DNA of 64,000 nucleotides, taken from contig NZ_LZSE01000130.1 in the NCBI RefSeq assembly GCF_001665295.1, forward strand, positions 1 to 64,000. The letters are read 5' to 3'. Position 1 is the first letter of the stretch. Each line of letters opens with the position of its first letter. Below, piece after piece: positions 27,701 to 38,243 of this stretch. A program made the translations under genes and the position numbers. Origin of the DNA: Mycobacterium sp. 1554424.7. GTDB taxonomy: Bacteria > Actinomycetota > Actinomycetes > Mycobacteriales > Mycobacteriaceae. The notes below the pieces were generated by a model, which saw only the letters and a list, made by a program, of their open reading frames with translations, was not told the DNA's origin and made no database searches.

Positions 27701-28366
27701 GGCCGCGAGTACGCGACCTTCGCGCGCCGGCGCCGCAACGTGTTGATCGGTGTGGGCGCCGCCCTGGCCGTCATCGTGGTGGCCCTGCTGGTGTTGGCGT
27801 CGGTGGTCAGCAAGATCTTCGGCAACGTCGGCGGTGGCCTTAACCGAGACGAGCTCGGCCTCAACGGGCCGTCATCGTCGTCGGCGTCCCCGGCTCCCAG
27901 TTCCGCGCCCGCCGGCAGCGTCGTCAAACCCACCAAGGCCACCGTCTACTCCCCCGACGGGGACGCCGACAATGCCGGCCAGGCCGCGCAGGCGATCGAC
28001 GGCGACCCCTCGACCGCCTGGTCGACCGAGGTCTACACGGACGCCGTCCCGTTCCCCTCCTTCAAGCAGGGCGAGGGGCTGATGCTGCAGCTGCCCAAGG
28101 CCACCGTGGTCGGTCAGGTCACCATCGACACCCCGAGCAGCGGCACCAAGGTCGAGATTCGCTCGGCGTCGACGGCGGCGCCGTCCCGGCTCGACGACAC
28201 CACCGTGCTGGCCCCGGCGTTCACGCTCAAACCCGGGCATAACGTCATCCCCGTCAGGGGCGGGTCCGCGACGTCGAACGTGCTGGTGTGGATCTCCACG
28301 CTGGGGACCACCAACGGCAAGAGCCAGGCCAGTTTTTCGGAAGTCACGGTTCAGGCCGCATCCTGA
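24776..28366 (+). CDS. murJ: MurJ (MviN) lipid II flippase fused to a pseudokinase and extracytoplasmic domain
   Basis: A 1196-residue fusion. Residues 1-70 are Pro-rich; residues about 55-580 are the MviN/MurJ fold with about 14 transmembrane helices that flips lipid II. Residues 700-960 form a kinase-like domain (RIAAGRYRLLVFHGG, VALTFVDPDG) that lacks the HRD and DFG catalytic motifs, so it is a pseudokinase. In M. tuberculosis this domain is phosphorylated by PknB and recruits FhaA. After a further transmembrane helix (VLIGVGAALAVIVVALLVLASVV) comes a discoidin-like periplasmic domain. It overlaps the preceding gene by ATGA. pknB is encoded about 30 kb away in this window. Confidence 0.93.
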   Translation: MNPASRRMHPQPPPQRPPAGPRHARPGPPTGPLPPVPELARRRPELSDAALVSRSWAMAFATLISRITGFGKIVLLAAILGAALASSYSVANQLPTLIAALVLEATFTAIFVPVLARAEQSDPDGGAAFVRRLVTLTTALLLIATTLAVLAAPLLVRLMLGRNPQVNEPLTTAFAYLLLPQVLAYGLTSVFMAILNTRNIFGPTAWAPVVNNLVAIATLGVYLAVPGELSVDPVRMGNAKLLVLGIGTNLGVFAQVAVLLVALKRQRVSLRPLWGIDQRLKHFGTMAGAMMLYVVISQLGLVVGNQIASTAAASGPAIYNYTWLVLMLPYGMIGVTVLTVVMPRLSRNAAANDTRAVLADVSLATRLTLITLIPIVAFMTVGGPAIGSALFAYGNFGEVDAGYLGAAIALSAFTLIPYGLVLLQLRVFYAREQPWTPIVLILVITAVKIAGSVLAPHLTHDTKLVAGFLGLANGIGFLAGAVVGYYLLRRALLPKGGHLIGVGAVRTILVTIVASMLAGLVAHVADRLLGLARLTAHGGAGSLLRLLVLAVIMLPIMAAVMVRARVPEAQSAIDALRRRFSRRGPSIPVASGKPAGQQGSSRPGHVTYPEQRNSSPPGVSAVQEPIRRRPPERVASARTKGPEVTDRPVESASSAGSGLGSGAEVPPDLTRPVADDFQPDIPPAPERSAPRPSDRLNGDLSADDVHLVPGARIAAGRYRLLVFHGGAPPLQFWQALDTKLDRQVALTFVDPDGALPHDVLQDILSRTLRLSRIDKPGIARVLDVVHTGSGGLVVSEWIRGGSLQEVADTSPSPIGAVRAMQSLAAAADAAHRAGVALSIDHPSRVRVSIEGDVVLAYPATMPDSNPQQDIRGIGAALYALLVNRWPLPESGVRSGLAPAERDATGNPVEPMVVDRDIPFQVSAVAVRAVQEDGGIRSASTLLNLLQQATAVADRTEVLGPIDDSPALPPTTRLSTGREYATFARRRRNVLIGVGAALAVIVVALLVLASVVSKIFGNVGGGLNRDELGLNGPSSSSASPAPSSAPAGSVVKPTKATVYSPDGDADNAGQAAQAIDGDPSTAWSTEVYTDAVPFPSFKQGEGLMLQLPKATVVGQVTIDTPSSGTKVEIRSASTAAPSRLDDTTVLAPAFTLKPGHNVIPVRGGSATSNVLVWISTLGTTNGKSQASFSEVTVQAAS

Positions 28367-28418
28367 CGGCGCTCACAGCGCCCGCGTTTGGTGAAGTGCC
28401 GCGCCGCCGGCGATTGGT

Positions 28419-28431
28419 TAGTGTCCGGCCG
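28419..28431 (+). promoter_or_regulatory. Putative -10 box for leaderless sigM transcript
   Basis: TAGTGT (28419-28424) fits TANNNT and ends six bases before the sigM GTG. No ribosome site is visible, so a leaderless start is plausible. No GGAAC-type ECF promoter is seen here, so autoregulation by SigM is not supported by this stretch. Confidence 0.45.
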
Positions 28432-29036
28432 TGGGTCTCGGGGGGAACAGCCAGGGCGAGCGCACCGACGCCGAGCTGCTCGCGGCCCACGTCGCCGGCG
28501 ACCGCTACGCCTTCGACGAGCTGTTCCACCGTCACCAACGCCAACTGCACCGGCTGGCCCGGCTGACCACCCGTACGCGCGAGGATGCCGAGGACGCGCT
28601 GCAGGACGCGATGCTCTCGGCTCATCGCGGCGCGGGTTCGTTCCGGCACGACGCGGCCGTCGGCAGCTGGCTGCACCGCATCGTGGTCAACGCCTGCCTG
28701 GACCGCTTGCGCCGGATCAAGGCCCAGCCGACGGCCCCGCTCGAGGACGTCTACCCGGTCGCCGACCGCACAGCGCAGGTGGAGACGGCGATCGCGGTGC
28801 AACGGGCCCTGATGCGCCTGCCCGTCGAGCAACGGGCGGCGGTGGTGGCCGTCGACATGCAGGGCTACTCGGTCGCCGACACCGCCGCGCTGCTGGGCGT
28901 CGCCGAGGGCACGGTCAAAAGCCGATGCTCCCGCGCCCGGGTCCGGCTCGCCGAACTGCTCGGCTACCTCAACGCGGACCCGGCCCCACCCGTGGCCGTC
29001 AAGCGGCGCATGACGGACACTGGGGCGGATGGGTGA
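28431..29036 (+). CDS. sigM: ECF RNA polymerase sigma factor SigM
   Basis: A 201-residue ECF sigma factor. Region 2 (DRYAFDELFHRHQRQLHRLARLTTRTREDAEDALQDAML) and region 4 (LPVEQRAAVVAVDMQGYSVADTAALLGVAEGTVKSR) are both intact and no extra domain is present. SigM-family factors direct small regulons; in M. tuberculosis SigM affects surface lipids and some type VII genes. The stop overlaps the start of the anti-sigma gene by 8 bp. It lies 64 bp after murJ. Confidence 0.94.
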   Translation: MGLGGNSQGERTDAELLAAHVAGDRYAFDELFHRHQRQLHRLARLTTRTREDAEDALQDAMLSAHRGAGSFRHDAAVGSWLHRIVVNACLDRLRRIKAQPTAPLEDVYPVADRTAQVETAIAVQRALMRLPVEQRAAVVAVDMQGYSVADTAALLGVAEGTVKSRCSRARVRLAELLGYLNADPAPPVAVKRRMTDTGADG

Positions 29037-29760
29037 AGCCGACGACGAAGCCGCCGAGCCGCCCCTGACGGTCGAGCTCCTGGCCGACCTACAGGCCGGT
29101 CTCCTCGATGACGAGGCCGCGGCCCGCCTGCGCAAACGGGTCCGCGAAGACCCGGAGGCGGAGAACATGCTGCGCGCGCTGAACCAGGTGCGCTGCGACG
29201 TCGCGACGTTGGGTGCCGATCCGGCGTCCGCGCCGGACGTGCCGCCGGAGGTCACCGCGCGGATCTCGGCGGCGTTGCGGTCGGCCGATCAAACCGCTGT
29301 CGCACACGCGGCCCGGCCGCAGCTGGGGCCCGCCCGGGTCGTCGCCGGCGTGCTCGGCGTGGGCGCCGTGCTGGCGGCGGTCGGCGTGGGCACGGTGGCG
29401 CTGATCAGCGCGCCGGAGCCGGCCCCGAGCACCCCGGCCACCGCCGAGCACATCACGGTGTCGACGCCGCCGGCGACAATTCCGCTGGCACAGGCCGAGA
29501 TCCTCGGTCTGCTCCACCGCAGCCCGGACTTCGGCCCGCTCGGCGATCCCGCGCTGCGCGCGTCCTGCCTCAGCGGCCTGGGCTACCCGGCGTCCACGCA
29601 GGTGCTGGGCGCGAGACCGGTCGACATCAATGCCCGCCCCGGCGTGCTGCTGGTGTTGCCCGGTGACACGCCCGACGACCTCGCCGTCTTCGCGGTGGCA
29701 CCGAATTGCAGCGCCGCCGATACCGGGCTGCTCGCCAACACGCAGGTCCCGCGGGTCTAG
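29029..29760 (+). CDS. rsmA: Anti-sigma-M factor RsmA
   Basis: A 243-residue membrane protein that pairs with SigM. The cytosolic N-terminus (LTVELLADLQAGLLDDEAAARLRKRV) resembles an anti-sigma domain, although the zinc-binding HxxxCxxC of ZAS proteins is absent. One transmembrane helix follows (VVAGVLGVGAVLAAVGVGTVALI, about residues 104-126), then an extracytoplasmic domain with two Cys (ASCLSGLG, APNCSAAD). Overlap with sigM shows coupling. This rsmA is the anti-sigma gene (Rv3912), not the 16S rRNA dimethyltransferase. Confidence 0.88.
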   Translation: MGEADDEAAEPPLTVELLADLQAGLLDDEAAARLRKRVREDPEAENMLRALNQVRCDVATLGADPASAPDVPPEVTARISAALRSADQTAVAHAARPQLGPARVVAGVLGVGAVLAAVGVGTVALISAPEPAPSTPATAEHITVSTPPATIPLAQAEILGLLHRSPDFGPLGDPALRASCLSGLGYPASTQVLGARPVDINARPGVLLVLPGDTPDDLAVFAVAPNCSAADTGLLANTQVPRV

Positions 29761-29845
29761 CGGCTCGCCTTGCGGCGATCGCAAGCGCCGCGCGGCCGGG
29801 CGCGGCGGGTCGCCGCAATCACGCCTAGTGTGGTGCCCGACACCT

Positions 29846-29873
29846 GGGAACACCTACGCCTACGCTGGCGTTC
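29846..29873 (+). promoter_or_regulatory. SigH-type promoter upstream of trxB2
   Basis: GGGAAC (29846-29851) and CGTT (29869-29872) with about 17 bases between them fit the mycobacterial SigH consensus GGGAAY-N16-20-CGTT. It lies about 35-60 bp before trxB2. SigH controls the oxidative-stress response including trxB2/trxC in M. tuberculosis, so redox control of this operon is expected. Confidence 0.7.
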
Positions 29874-29905
29874 GTATGCGTAGCTTCCGTACCTGAAAGG
29901 CCCGA

Positions 29906-30913
29906 ATGACTGCCGATACCCCCGTTCACGACACCATTCACGACGTCATCGTCATCGGCTCCGGCCCCGCCGGGTACACCGCGGCGCTCTACGCGGCGCG
30001 CGCGCAACTGGCCCCGCTCGTGTTCGAGGGCACGTCGTTCGGCGGCGCGTTGATGACGACGACCGAGGTGGAGAACTACCCGGGCTTTCGCGACGGGATC
30101 ACCGGTCCGGAGTTGATGGACCAGATGCGCGAGCAGGCGCTGCGGTTCGGCGCGGACCTACGGATGGAAGACGTCGAATCGGTATCCCTGGACGGGCCGG
30201 TCAAGTCCGTCGTCACCGCCGACGGCGAAACCCACCGGGGCCGGGCCGTCATCCTGGCGATGGGCGCAGCCGCCCGCTACCTGCAGGTGCCCGGCGAACA
30301 GGAATTGCTGGGGCGCGGCGTGAGTTCGTGTGCCACCTGCGACGGCTTCTTCTTCCGCGACCAGGACATCGCCGTCGTCGGTGGCGGTGACTCCGCGATG
30401 GAAGAGGCCCTCTTCCTGACCCGGTTCGCCAGCAGCGTCACGCTCGTGCACCGGCGCGACGAGTTCCGGGCGTCCAAGATCATGCTCAACCGCGCCCGCA
30501 ACAACGACAAGATCAAATTCATCACCAACGCCGCTGTGACCGCGGTCGAGGGCGACACCACCGTGACCGGATTGCGGTTGCGCGACACCGTAACTGGCGA
30601 AGAATCCACCCTCGCGGTGACGGGCGTTTTCGTCGCGATCGGTCACGAGCCCCGCTCGGCGCTGGTGCGCGATCTCGTCGACCTCGACCCCGACGGCTAC
30701 GTGCTTGTGCAAGGGCGCACGACGAGCACCTCGCTGGAGGGTGTGTTCGCGGCCGGTGACCTGGTGGACCGCACCTACCGACAAGCGATCACCGCCGCGG
30801 GCAGTGGCTGCGCCGCGGCCATCGACGCCGAACGCTGGCTGGCCGAACAGGAAGACGAGTCTGCGATCGGAAACGCAGAGGGTACCGACACGTTGATTGG
30901 AGCACCACGATGA
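29906..30913 (+). CDS. trxB2: Thioredoxin reductase TrxB2
   Basis: A 335-residue flavoprotein that reduces thioredoxin using NADPH. The FAD site is [17 protein letters not shown], the redox-active disulphide is CATC (SSCATCDGF, near residue 145), the NADPH site is [12 protein letters not shown], and [10 protein letters not shown] is the C-terminal FAD motif. ATG at 29906 follows a GAAAGG ribosome site. The stop overlaps the trxC start by ATGA, so the reductase and its substrate are co-translated. Confidence 0.97.
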   Translation: MTADTPVHDTIHDVIVIGSGPAGYTAALYAARAQLAPLVFEGTSFGGALMTTTEVENYPGFRDGITGPELMDQMREQALRFGADLRMEDVESVSLDGPVKSVVTADGETHRGRAVILAMGAAARYLQVPGEQELLGRGVSSCATCDGFFFRDQDIAVVGGGDSAMEEALFLTRFASSVTLVHRRDEFRASKIMLNRARNNDKIKFITNAAVTAVEGDTTVTGLRLRDTVTGEESTLAVTGVFVAIGHEPRSALVRDLVDLDPDGYVLVQGRTTSTSLEGVFAAGDLVDRTYRQAITAAGSGCAAAIDAERWLAEQEDESAIGNAEGTDTLIGAPR

Positions 30914-31263
30914 CCGACGCCGAAAAGGCTGGCGCCACAATAGAAGTATCCGACGCGTCCTTTTCTTCGGACGTGTTGACCAGCAGTAAGCCTGTGCTGG
31001 TTGACTTTTGGGCAACCTGGTGCGGACCGTGCAAGATGGTGGCTCCGGTTCTGGAGGAAATCGCCAGCGAGCGCGCCGAGCACATCACCGTCGCCAAGCT
31101 CGACGTGGACGCCAACCCGGAGACGGCTCGGGATTTTCAAGTGGTTTCGATTCCCACCATGATCCTGTTCAAGGACGGCCAACCGGTGAAGCGGATCGTC
31201 GGCGCCAAGGGCAAGGCGGCGTTGCTGCGTGAGCTTTCCGACGCGGTTCCCAACCTCGCCTGA
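30910..31263 (+). CDS. trxC: Thioredoxin TrxC
   Basis: A 117-residue thioredoxin with the active-site motif WCGPCKM and the cis-Pro loop SIPTMILF. It carries a short extra N-terminus ([16 protein letters not shown]) before the fold. It is the electron acceptor of the reductase encoded just upstream and donates to ribonucleotide reductase, peroxiredoxins and methionine sulfoxide reductase. Confidence 0.97.
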   Translation: MTDAEKAGATIEVSDASFSSDVLTSSKPVLVDFWATWCGPCKMVAPVLEEIASERAEHITVAKLDVDANPETARDFQVVSIPTMILFKDGQPVKRIVGAKGKAALLRELSDAVPNLA

Positions 31264-31395
31264 CGGCCATCGAGTTCGTCGCACCACGCCCGGCACTTAG
31301 CCTGGGGTTTTCCGAAAATTGAGAAGCATCTGCGACAATAGCGCTTAGCCGTTGCCTGTGTTCAGCCTGTCAGTTTGTCCCGGAGGACCTTTGGT

Positions 31396-32616
31396 ATGTC
31401 GAGTCCGCGCCGTGAATACGGCGACGCGCTGCGCTGTGGTGACCGCAGCGCTGCCGTGACCGAAATCCGGGCGACGCTGGCCGCGCTAGGGCTGCTGGAC
31501 AATCCCGACGAAGACATAAGCACCGGCCGACACGTGGCCGCAGAGGTCTTCGACGCCCACCTTGATCAGGCGGTGCGCGCTTTCCAGCAGAATCGCGGGC
31601 TGCTGGTCGACGGCATCGTCGGCGAGGCCACCTACCGCGCGCTGAAGGAGGCCTCCTATCGGCTCGGCGCGCGCACGCTGTACCACCAATTCGGCGCCCC
31701 GCTCTACGGCGACGACGTCGCCACCCTGCAGGCTCGCCTCCAGGACCTCGGTTTCTACACCGGGCTGGTCGACGGGCACTTCGGCTTGCAGACCCACAAC
31801 GCCTTGATGTCCTACCAGCGCGAATACGGGCTTGCGGCTGACGGCATCTGCGGCCCGGAAACGCTGCGCTCCTTGTACTTCCTCAGTTCACGGGTCAGCG
31901 GCGGTTCGCCGCACGCCATCCGCGAGGAAGAGTTGGTCCGCCGCTCGGGCCCCAAACTGTCGGGCAAGCGCATCATCATCGATCCGGGCCGCGGCGGTGC
32001 GGACCACGGCGCCATCATCCAGGGACCGGCCGGCCCCGTCAGCGAAGCAGATGTCTTGTGGGACTTGGCGAGTCGGCTCGAGGGCCGGATGACCGCCATT
32101 GGCATGGAGACCTTTCTGTCGCGGCCGACGAATCGCAGCCCGTCGGATGCCGAACGCGCCGCAACAGCCAACAACGTCGGCGCCGATCTCATGATCAGCC
32201 TGCGCTGCGAATCCCAGGCCAGCCCGTCGGCCAACGGCGTGGCCTCCTTTCACTTCGGCAATTCGCACGGTTCGGTCTCCACGATCGGACGCAACCTTGC
32301 CGACTTTATTCAGCGAGAAGTGGTGGCCCGCACCGGTTTACGGGATTGCCGCACCCATGGCCGGACGTGGGATCTGCTGCGCCTGACCCGGATGCCCACC
32401 GTTCAGGTCGACGTCGGCTACATCACCAACCCGCGCGACCGCGCGATGCTGATCTCGACGCAGACGCGCGACGCAATCGCCGAGGGCATCCTCGCCGCGG
32501 TCAAGCGGCTCTACCTGCTCGGCAAGAATGACCGGCCCACCGGTACTTTCACCTTTGCCGAACTGCTGGCCCACGAATTGTCCGTGGAGCGAGCAACGCG
32601 GCTGGGCGGTTCCTAA
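31396..32616 (+). CDS. cwlM: CwlM, peptidoglycan-synthesis regulator (amidase-like fold)
   Basis: A 406-residue protein, the same length as M. tuberculosis CwlM. Two peptidoglycan-binding modules (about residues 1-170: AVRAFQQNRGLLVDGIVGEATYRAL and VATLQARLQDLGFYTGLVDGHFG) precede an amidase_3-type domain. In that domain the zinc site is damaged: DPGRGG in place of DPGHGG and ISLRCE in place of ISIHAN. This fits the known role of CwlM as a PknB-phosphorylated activator of MurA rather than an enzyme. ATG at 31396 is chosen over the upstream frame because it matches the family start and follows GGAGGA. Confidence 0.93.
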   Translation: MSSPRREYGDALRCGDRSAAVTEIRATLAALGLLDNPDEDISTGRHVAAEVFDAHLDQAVRAFQQNRGLLVDGIVGEATYRALKEASYRLGARTLYHQFGAPLYGDDVATLQARLQDLGFYTGLVDGHFGLQTHNALMSYQREYGLAADGICGPETLRSLYFLSSRVSGGSPHAIREEELVRRSGPKLSGKRIIIDPGRGGADHGAIIQGPAGPVSEADVLWDLASRLEGRMTAIGMETFLSRPTNRSPSDAERAATANNVGADLMISLRCESQASPSANGVASFHFGNSHGSVSTIGRNLADFIQREVVARTGLRDCRTHGRTWDLLRLTRMPTVQVDVGYITNPRDRAMLISTQTRDAIAEGILAAVKRLYLLGKNDRPTGTFTFAELLAHELSVERATRLGGS

Positions 32617-33368
32617 CCGTCCTCGTTGATCTGCAACGTATTTCCCGCACTGGTACCCGCGCCCACCGGCTGTTCCAATTGCGCGTTGGCCAGTAGGCGT
32701 TCCAGCGCCGCCTCGACTTCGGCCTTCCAGCCAAGGCCCTTGTCCAACTCCAGCCGCAGCCGCGGGAAATACTTGTGCGGCGCCACCACGACGAATCCCA
32801 CGTCCTTGAGGAACTCCGCGTCGATCATGCAGTGATCGACCGAGCAGTCGCCGAGCGCCTCCAGCACCGGGCGGACATCCGGGTCCACCATCCGCGGATC
32901 CAGTAGCTCGGAGGCGGCCGGCGTGCGACCGAAAGCCTCCAGCGCCCGGACCCCGCGCCGGACCAGCTCGTCGACGACACGGGCGATGAGCCCATGCGGC
33001 AGATCGTCGGCGGCTTGCCCCGGTTCGATATTCATCGATGTCAGCAGCACCGCATCGGCGGACACCGGCGCGGTGGGAAACCGTTGCGCCCGCGGCACGG
33101 CGCGTGGCGGGGCGTAGAGGACATATCCCAGGCACGGCGGCTCGGCGTGACTGCGCTCGTCGTCGGGAATCGCGGTCGCGACCAGCCCGCAGGAACCCCA
33201 CTCGAGCATCACCATCGACAACCACGCTTCCTTTTCGAATTCGGGGTCGGCGAGGTGGTCCTGGTTGCCGAGGGTCGCGGGGTCGACCTCCCAGAACACG
33301 CAGCGGCGAGCATGCTTGGGAAGCTGCTCGAAAGCCTCGAGCCGAAGCGGCGTGATTCGAGCGGTCAC
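32613..33368 (-). CDS. Conserved hypothetical, acetyltransferase-like (Rv3916c-like)
   Basis: A 251-residue protein, conserved at this locus in mycobacteria. Pattern hints of a GNAT-type fold are present (CLGYVLYAPP, VLLTSMNIEPGQAADDLPHGLIARVVDELVRRGVRALEAFG, EFLKDVGFVVVAPHKYFP), but I do not see a clear acetyl-CoA loop. The GTG start is at 33368. Its stop overlaps the cwlM stop on the opposite strand by 4 bp (convergent). Function unknown. Confidence 0.8.
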   Translation of the reverse strand: MTARITPLRLEAFEQLPKHARRCVFWEVDPATLGNQDHLADPEFEKEAWLSMVMLEWGSCGLVATAIPDDERSHAEPPCLGYVLYAPPRAVPRAQRFPTAPVSADAVLLTSMNIEPGQAADDLPHGLIARVVDELVRRGVRALEAFGRTPAASELLDPRMVDPDVRPVLEALGDCSVDHCMIDAEFLKDVGFVVVAPHKYFPRLRLELDKGLGWKAEVEAALERLLANAQLEQPVGAGTSAGNTLQINEDG

Positions 33369-33644
33369 TAGCCTCCTGGCTTCCGTGCGGTCCGGTGGCC
33401 GTTCAGTCGTGGGCCACCGGCAACCTCTCCAGGATAGGAGAGTATCGCCTCATCGGACCAGTGTTTGCCGCGTGACTTGAGCCGGCCCGAGATTGCGGTC
33501 CGCGCGCCGGGTCGGCGGCCCGGCGCAACGCGAAACTCCTTGAGGCGCATGGAAACTCGGCTAAGATACGGCGAGGTGGACGGGCGATTCCGGGCCCGTC
33601 GTCGCCCCAGTGTCACAGTGACGTAATTACACCGTATGGGATGG
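33369..33644. other. Intergenic region between parB and Rv3916c-like gene
   Basis: A 276-bp gap between two minus-strand genes. It contains a perfect inverted repeat CTCTCC-AGGATA-GGAGAG at 33425-33442; read on the minus strand its loop is TATCCT, a possible -10 box for the Rv3916c-like gene. No gene is visible. Confidence 0.45.
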
Positions 33645-34628
33645 TCATGCCTGGGGCGGGGTCATCACGTCGACAATCCGCTGGAGATCCTCCACCGAGC
33701 CGAACTCGACGACGATGCGCCCCTTGCGTTTGCCGAGGGTGACCGTGACCCGGGTATCGAAGGTGTTCGACAGCCGCTCAGCAACGTCCTGGAGCCCCGG
33801 CATCTGGATGGGCTTGCGCCGCTGCGGCGCCGGCGTCGCGGCGTCGCCGCGGTTGGCCAGGGTGACCGCTTCCTCGGTGGCGCGCACCGACAGACCCTCG
33901 GCGACGATCCGGCCGGCCAGCTCCTCCTGCGCCTCCGGGCCGGCCTCCAGGGCCAGCAGGGCGCGGGCGTGACCGGCGGACAGCACGCCCGCCGCGACCC
34001 GCCGCTGCACCGCGATCGGCAGCTTCAGCAATCGGATCATGTTCGTGATCAACGGCCGGGACCGGCCGATGCGGGACGCCAACTCGTCGTGGGTGACATC
34101 GAACTCGTCGAGCAGCTGCTGGTATGCCGCCGCCTCCTCCAAGGGATTCAGCTGTACCCGATGGATGTTCTCGAGCAAGGCGTCACGCAGCAGATTGTCG
34201 TCGCCGGTCTCGCGCACGATCGCCGGGATGGTGGCCAGCCCGGCTTCCTGGGCCGCGCGCCACCGCCGCTCCCCCATCACAATCTGATACCGCGCGCCGC
34301 TCGGTGTCCCGGTCACCGCGCGGACCACGATCGGCTGCAACAACCCGAACTCGCGAATGGAGTGCACCAGTTCCGAGAGCGCCTCCTCGTCGAACACCTG
34401 CCGCGGCTGGCGCGGGTTGCGCTCGATGTCGCCCGGCGAGATCTCGCGGTACACCGCGCCGACCGAGGCGGCGTCCTGCGCCGGGCCGCCGATCAGCACG
34501 TCGGCCGCAGCGTCCCCCATGCGCGGGCCCAACGTCGCCGGCCCGGAGTCACCCTCCGCCGGGCCGGTGGGGATCAGCGAAGCCAGGCCCCGGCCGAGGC
34601 CGCCCTTCTTGCGTAACGGCTGCGTCAT
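33645..34628 (-). CDS. parB: Chromosome partitioning protein ParB
   Basis: A 327-residue ParB. The N-terminal region starts [19 protein letters not shown], the ParA-stimulating segment. The CTPase/ParB domain has [10 protein letters not shown] and [12 protein letters not shown] (about residues 110-125). The helix-turn-helix is [18 protein letters not shown], and a C-terminal dimer domain follows. It spreads as a CTP-dependent clamp from the parS sites found in this window. ATG at 34628 is chosen because AAGGGA lies at the right distance and the start matches the M. tuberculosis protein; the upstream nine codons are probably not translated. Confidence 0.95.
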   Translation of the reverse strand: MTQPLRKKGGLGRGLASLIPTGPAEGDSGPATLGPRMGDAAADVLIGGPAQDAASVGAVYREISPGDIERNPRQPRQVFDEEALSELVHSIREFGLLQPIVVRAVTGTPSGARYQIVMGERRWRAAQEAGLATIPAIVRETGDDNLLRDALLENIHRVQLNPLEEAAAYQQLLDEFDVTHDELASRIGRSRPLITNMIRLLKLPIAVQRRVAAGVLSAGHARALLALEAGPEAQEELAGRIVAEGLSVRATEEAVTLANRGDAATPAPQRRKPIQMPGLQDVAERLSNTFDTRVTVTLGKRKGRIVVEFGSVEDLQRIVDVMTPPQA

Positions 34629-34651
34629 GGTCGTCCCTTCACGGATGGTGG

Positions 34652-36432
<1,781 letters not shown>

Positions 36433-36444
36433 TCACTCGACGTG

Positions 36445-37020
36445 CTAGTCGAGCAGGACCACGACGCGCCGCGACGGCTCCTGGCCCTCGCTTTCGCTGT
36501 GCACACCGGGGACCGCCGCCACCGCGTCGTGCACGATCTTGCGCTCGAACGGCGTCATCGGGGACAGTTCCTCGCGCTCGCCGGTGCTGAGCACGCGCCG
36601 GGCCACCTTGTCTCCCAGCGCGGCCAACTCTTCGCGGCGCCGGCGCCGCCAGCTCGCAATGTCGAGCATCAGCCGGCTGCGCACACCGGTCTTCTGGTGC
36701 ACCGCCAGCCGGGTGAGCTCCTGCAGCGCATCGAGCACCTCGCCCCCGCGCCCCACCAACTTGTTCAGGTCGTCGCTGCCGTCGATGCTCACCACGGCGC
36801 GGTCGCCTTCGACGTCCAGATCGATGTCGCCGTCGAAGTCCAGTAGGTCCAACAGCTCTTCGAGATAGTCGCCGGCGATCTCCCCTTCCGCGACCAATCG
36901 CTCCTCCTGGTCGTCGATGCGGTCGGCGCCGCTATCGTCCGTCGCCGTCTCGTCGGTGGCCGTCTCTTCCGCGTCGACCTCCGCGTCTACGTCGCGCTCG
37001 GTGGTATCGGCGTCTGTCAT
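36445..37020 (-). CDS. jag: R3H/KH single-stranded nucleic acid-binding protein Jag (KhpB-like)
   Basis: A 191-residue protein. A very acidic N-terminus (Asp/Glu/Thr-rich, residues 1-55) precedes a KH domain (LVGRGGEVLDALQELTRLAV, with a GRGG loop) and an R3H domain ending SMTPFERKIVHDAVAAVPGVHSESEG-like sequence with RRVVVLL at the C-terminus. It lies in the conserved yidC-jag-rsmG order and is an RNA-binding regulator linked to envelope growth in other bacteria. ATG at 37020 follows GAGGGAG; the longer frame upstream is not needed. Confidence 0.93.
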   Translation of the reverse strand: MTDADTTERDVDAEVDAEETATDETATDDSGADRIDDQEERLVAEGEIAGDYLEELLDLLDFDGDIDLDVEGDRAVVSIDGSDDLNKLVGRGGEVLDALQELTRLAVHQKTGVRSRLMLDIASWRRRRREELAALGDKVARRVLSTGEREELSPMTPFERKIVHDAVAAVPGVHSESEGQEPSRRVVVLLD

Positions 37021-37100
37021 GTGTCGCTCCCTCTCCCTCGCGGGTCCCTGTCCGGTTCGGGTCACTCACCCGGGGACCCTCCAAAAGCTGTGGCGTCTGC

Positions 37101-38243
37101 TCAGCGCTTGCGTTTCCTCGGTCGCGCCCCGGGACGCGGCGCGCGGTTCGTCGGGCCATTAGTGCGCCCCGCCACGTTCGGCTTCTCCGGTTGCGCCGTT
37201 GCCGTTTTCGCCTCGGCGGCCCCGTTATCCGATCGACCGGAATCCGAGTCCGAAACGGGACCGTTGCTGCCGTCGTCGGTCCCCGTCGACGAACCGTTGC
37301 CGCTGGCCGATGTCGTCTTGGGGTTGCGCTTCGGCTTGGCCCCCGGTGCTGGCGCGTTCGCGGCTCGCCGCTGAACGGCCTCCTGCCGCTTGGCCTCTTC
37401 CTCTTTCTCGATCATCCCGAACACGTAGTGCTGCTGTCCGAACGTCCAGATGTTGTTGGAGAACCAATACAGGATGATCGCTAGCGGAAGGAACGGGCCA
37501 CCGACGACGACGCCGAGCGGAAACACGTACAGCGCAAGCTTGTTCATCATCGCGGTCTGCGGATTGGCCGCCGCCTCCGCGCTCTGCCGCGCCACCGACG
37601 CCCGGCTGTTGAAGTAGGTCGCGACGCCGGCCAGGATCATCACCGGCGCACCGACGGCGATCACCGCGGGCCGGCTGAAGTGGGTGAAGGCGTCCAACCC
37701 GGCGTGCTGGGTCATGAACGCGCCGATCGGGGCGCCGAACAGGTTCGCGTCGAGGAAGTGCCCGACGTCGGCCGGGGTGAAGACGTAGTTGCCGGTCGCC
37801 CGGTTTTGGGCCACCGACATGTGCGGTTGGCCGAAGCCGCCGGTCGTCCGGTTGAAGGACCGCAGCACGTGATACAGCCCGAGGAACACCGGGATCTGGG
37901 CGAGCATCGGCAGACAGCCCAGGATCGGATTGAAGCCGTGCTCGCGTTGCAGCTTCTGCATCTCGAGCGCCATGCGTTGGCGGTCCTTGCCGTACTTCTT
38001 TTGGAGCGCCTTGATCTGCGGCTGCAGCTCCTGCATCTGCCGGGTGGTGCGGATCTGGCGCACGAACGGCTTGTACAGGATCGCCCGCAGGCTGAAGACC
38101 AGGAACATCACCGACAGTGCCCAGGCGAAGAAGTTCGACGGTCCCAGCGCGGCCGCGAACAACTTGTACCAAGCCCACATGATCCACGACACCGGGTAGT
38201 AGAAGATGTCGAGGCTGAAGAAATCAAACGACAAAGGACTCAC
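37101..38243 (-). CDS. yidC: Membrane protein insertase YidC
   Basis: A 380-residue polytopic insertase of the YidC/Oxa1/Alb3 family. Transmembrane segments include [29 protein letters not shown], the hydrophobic [16 protein letters not shown], and [20 protein letters not shown] near the C-terminal core. A charged cytosolic loop lies between helices 1 and 2 ([21 protein letters not shown]). The basic C-terminal tail ([12 protein letters not shown]) is typical of actinobacterial YidC and may touch the ribosome. The first GTG (38243) has a very short spacing to GGGAG; TTG at 38234 has better spacing and would start SFDFFSLD. It overlaps yidD. Confidence 0.95.
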   Translation of the reverse strand: MSPLSFDFFSLDIFYYPVSWIMWAWYKLFAAALGPSNFFAWALSVMFLVFSLRAILYKPFVRQIRTTRQMQELQPQIKALQKKYGKDRQRMALEMQKLQREHGFNPILGCLPMLAQIPVFLGLYHVLRSFNRTTGGFGQPHMSVAQNRATGNYVFTPADVGHFLDANLFGAPIGAFMTQHAGLDAFTHFSRPAVIAVGAPVMILAGVATYFNSRASVARQSAEAAANPQTAMMNKLALYVFPLGVVVGGPFLPLAIILYWFSNNIWTFGQQHYVFGMIEKEEEAKRQEAVQRRAANAPAPGAKPKRNPKTTSASGNGSSTGTDDGSNGPVSDSDSGRSDNGAAEAKTATAQPEKPNVAGRTNGPTNRAPRPGARPRKRKR

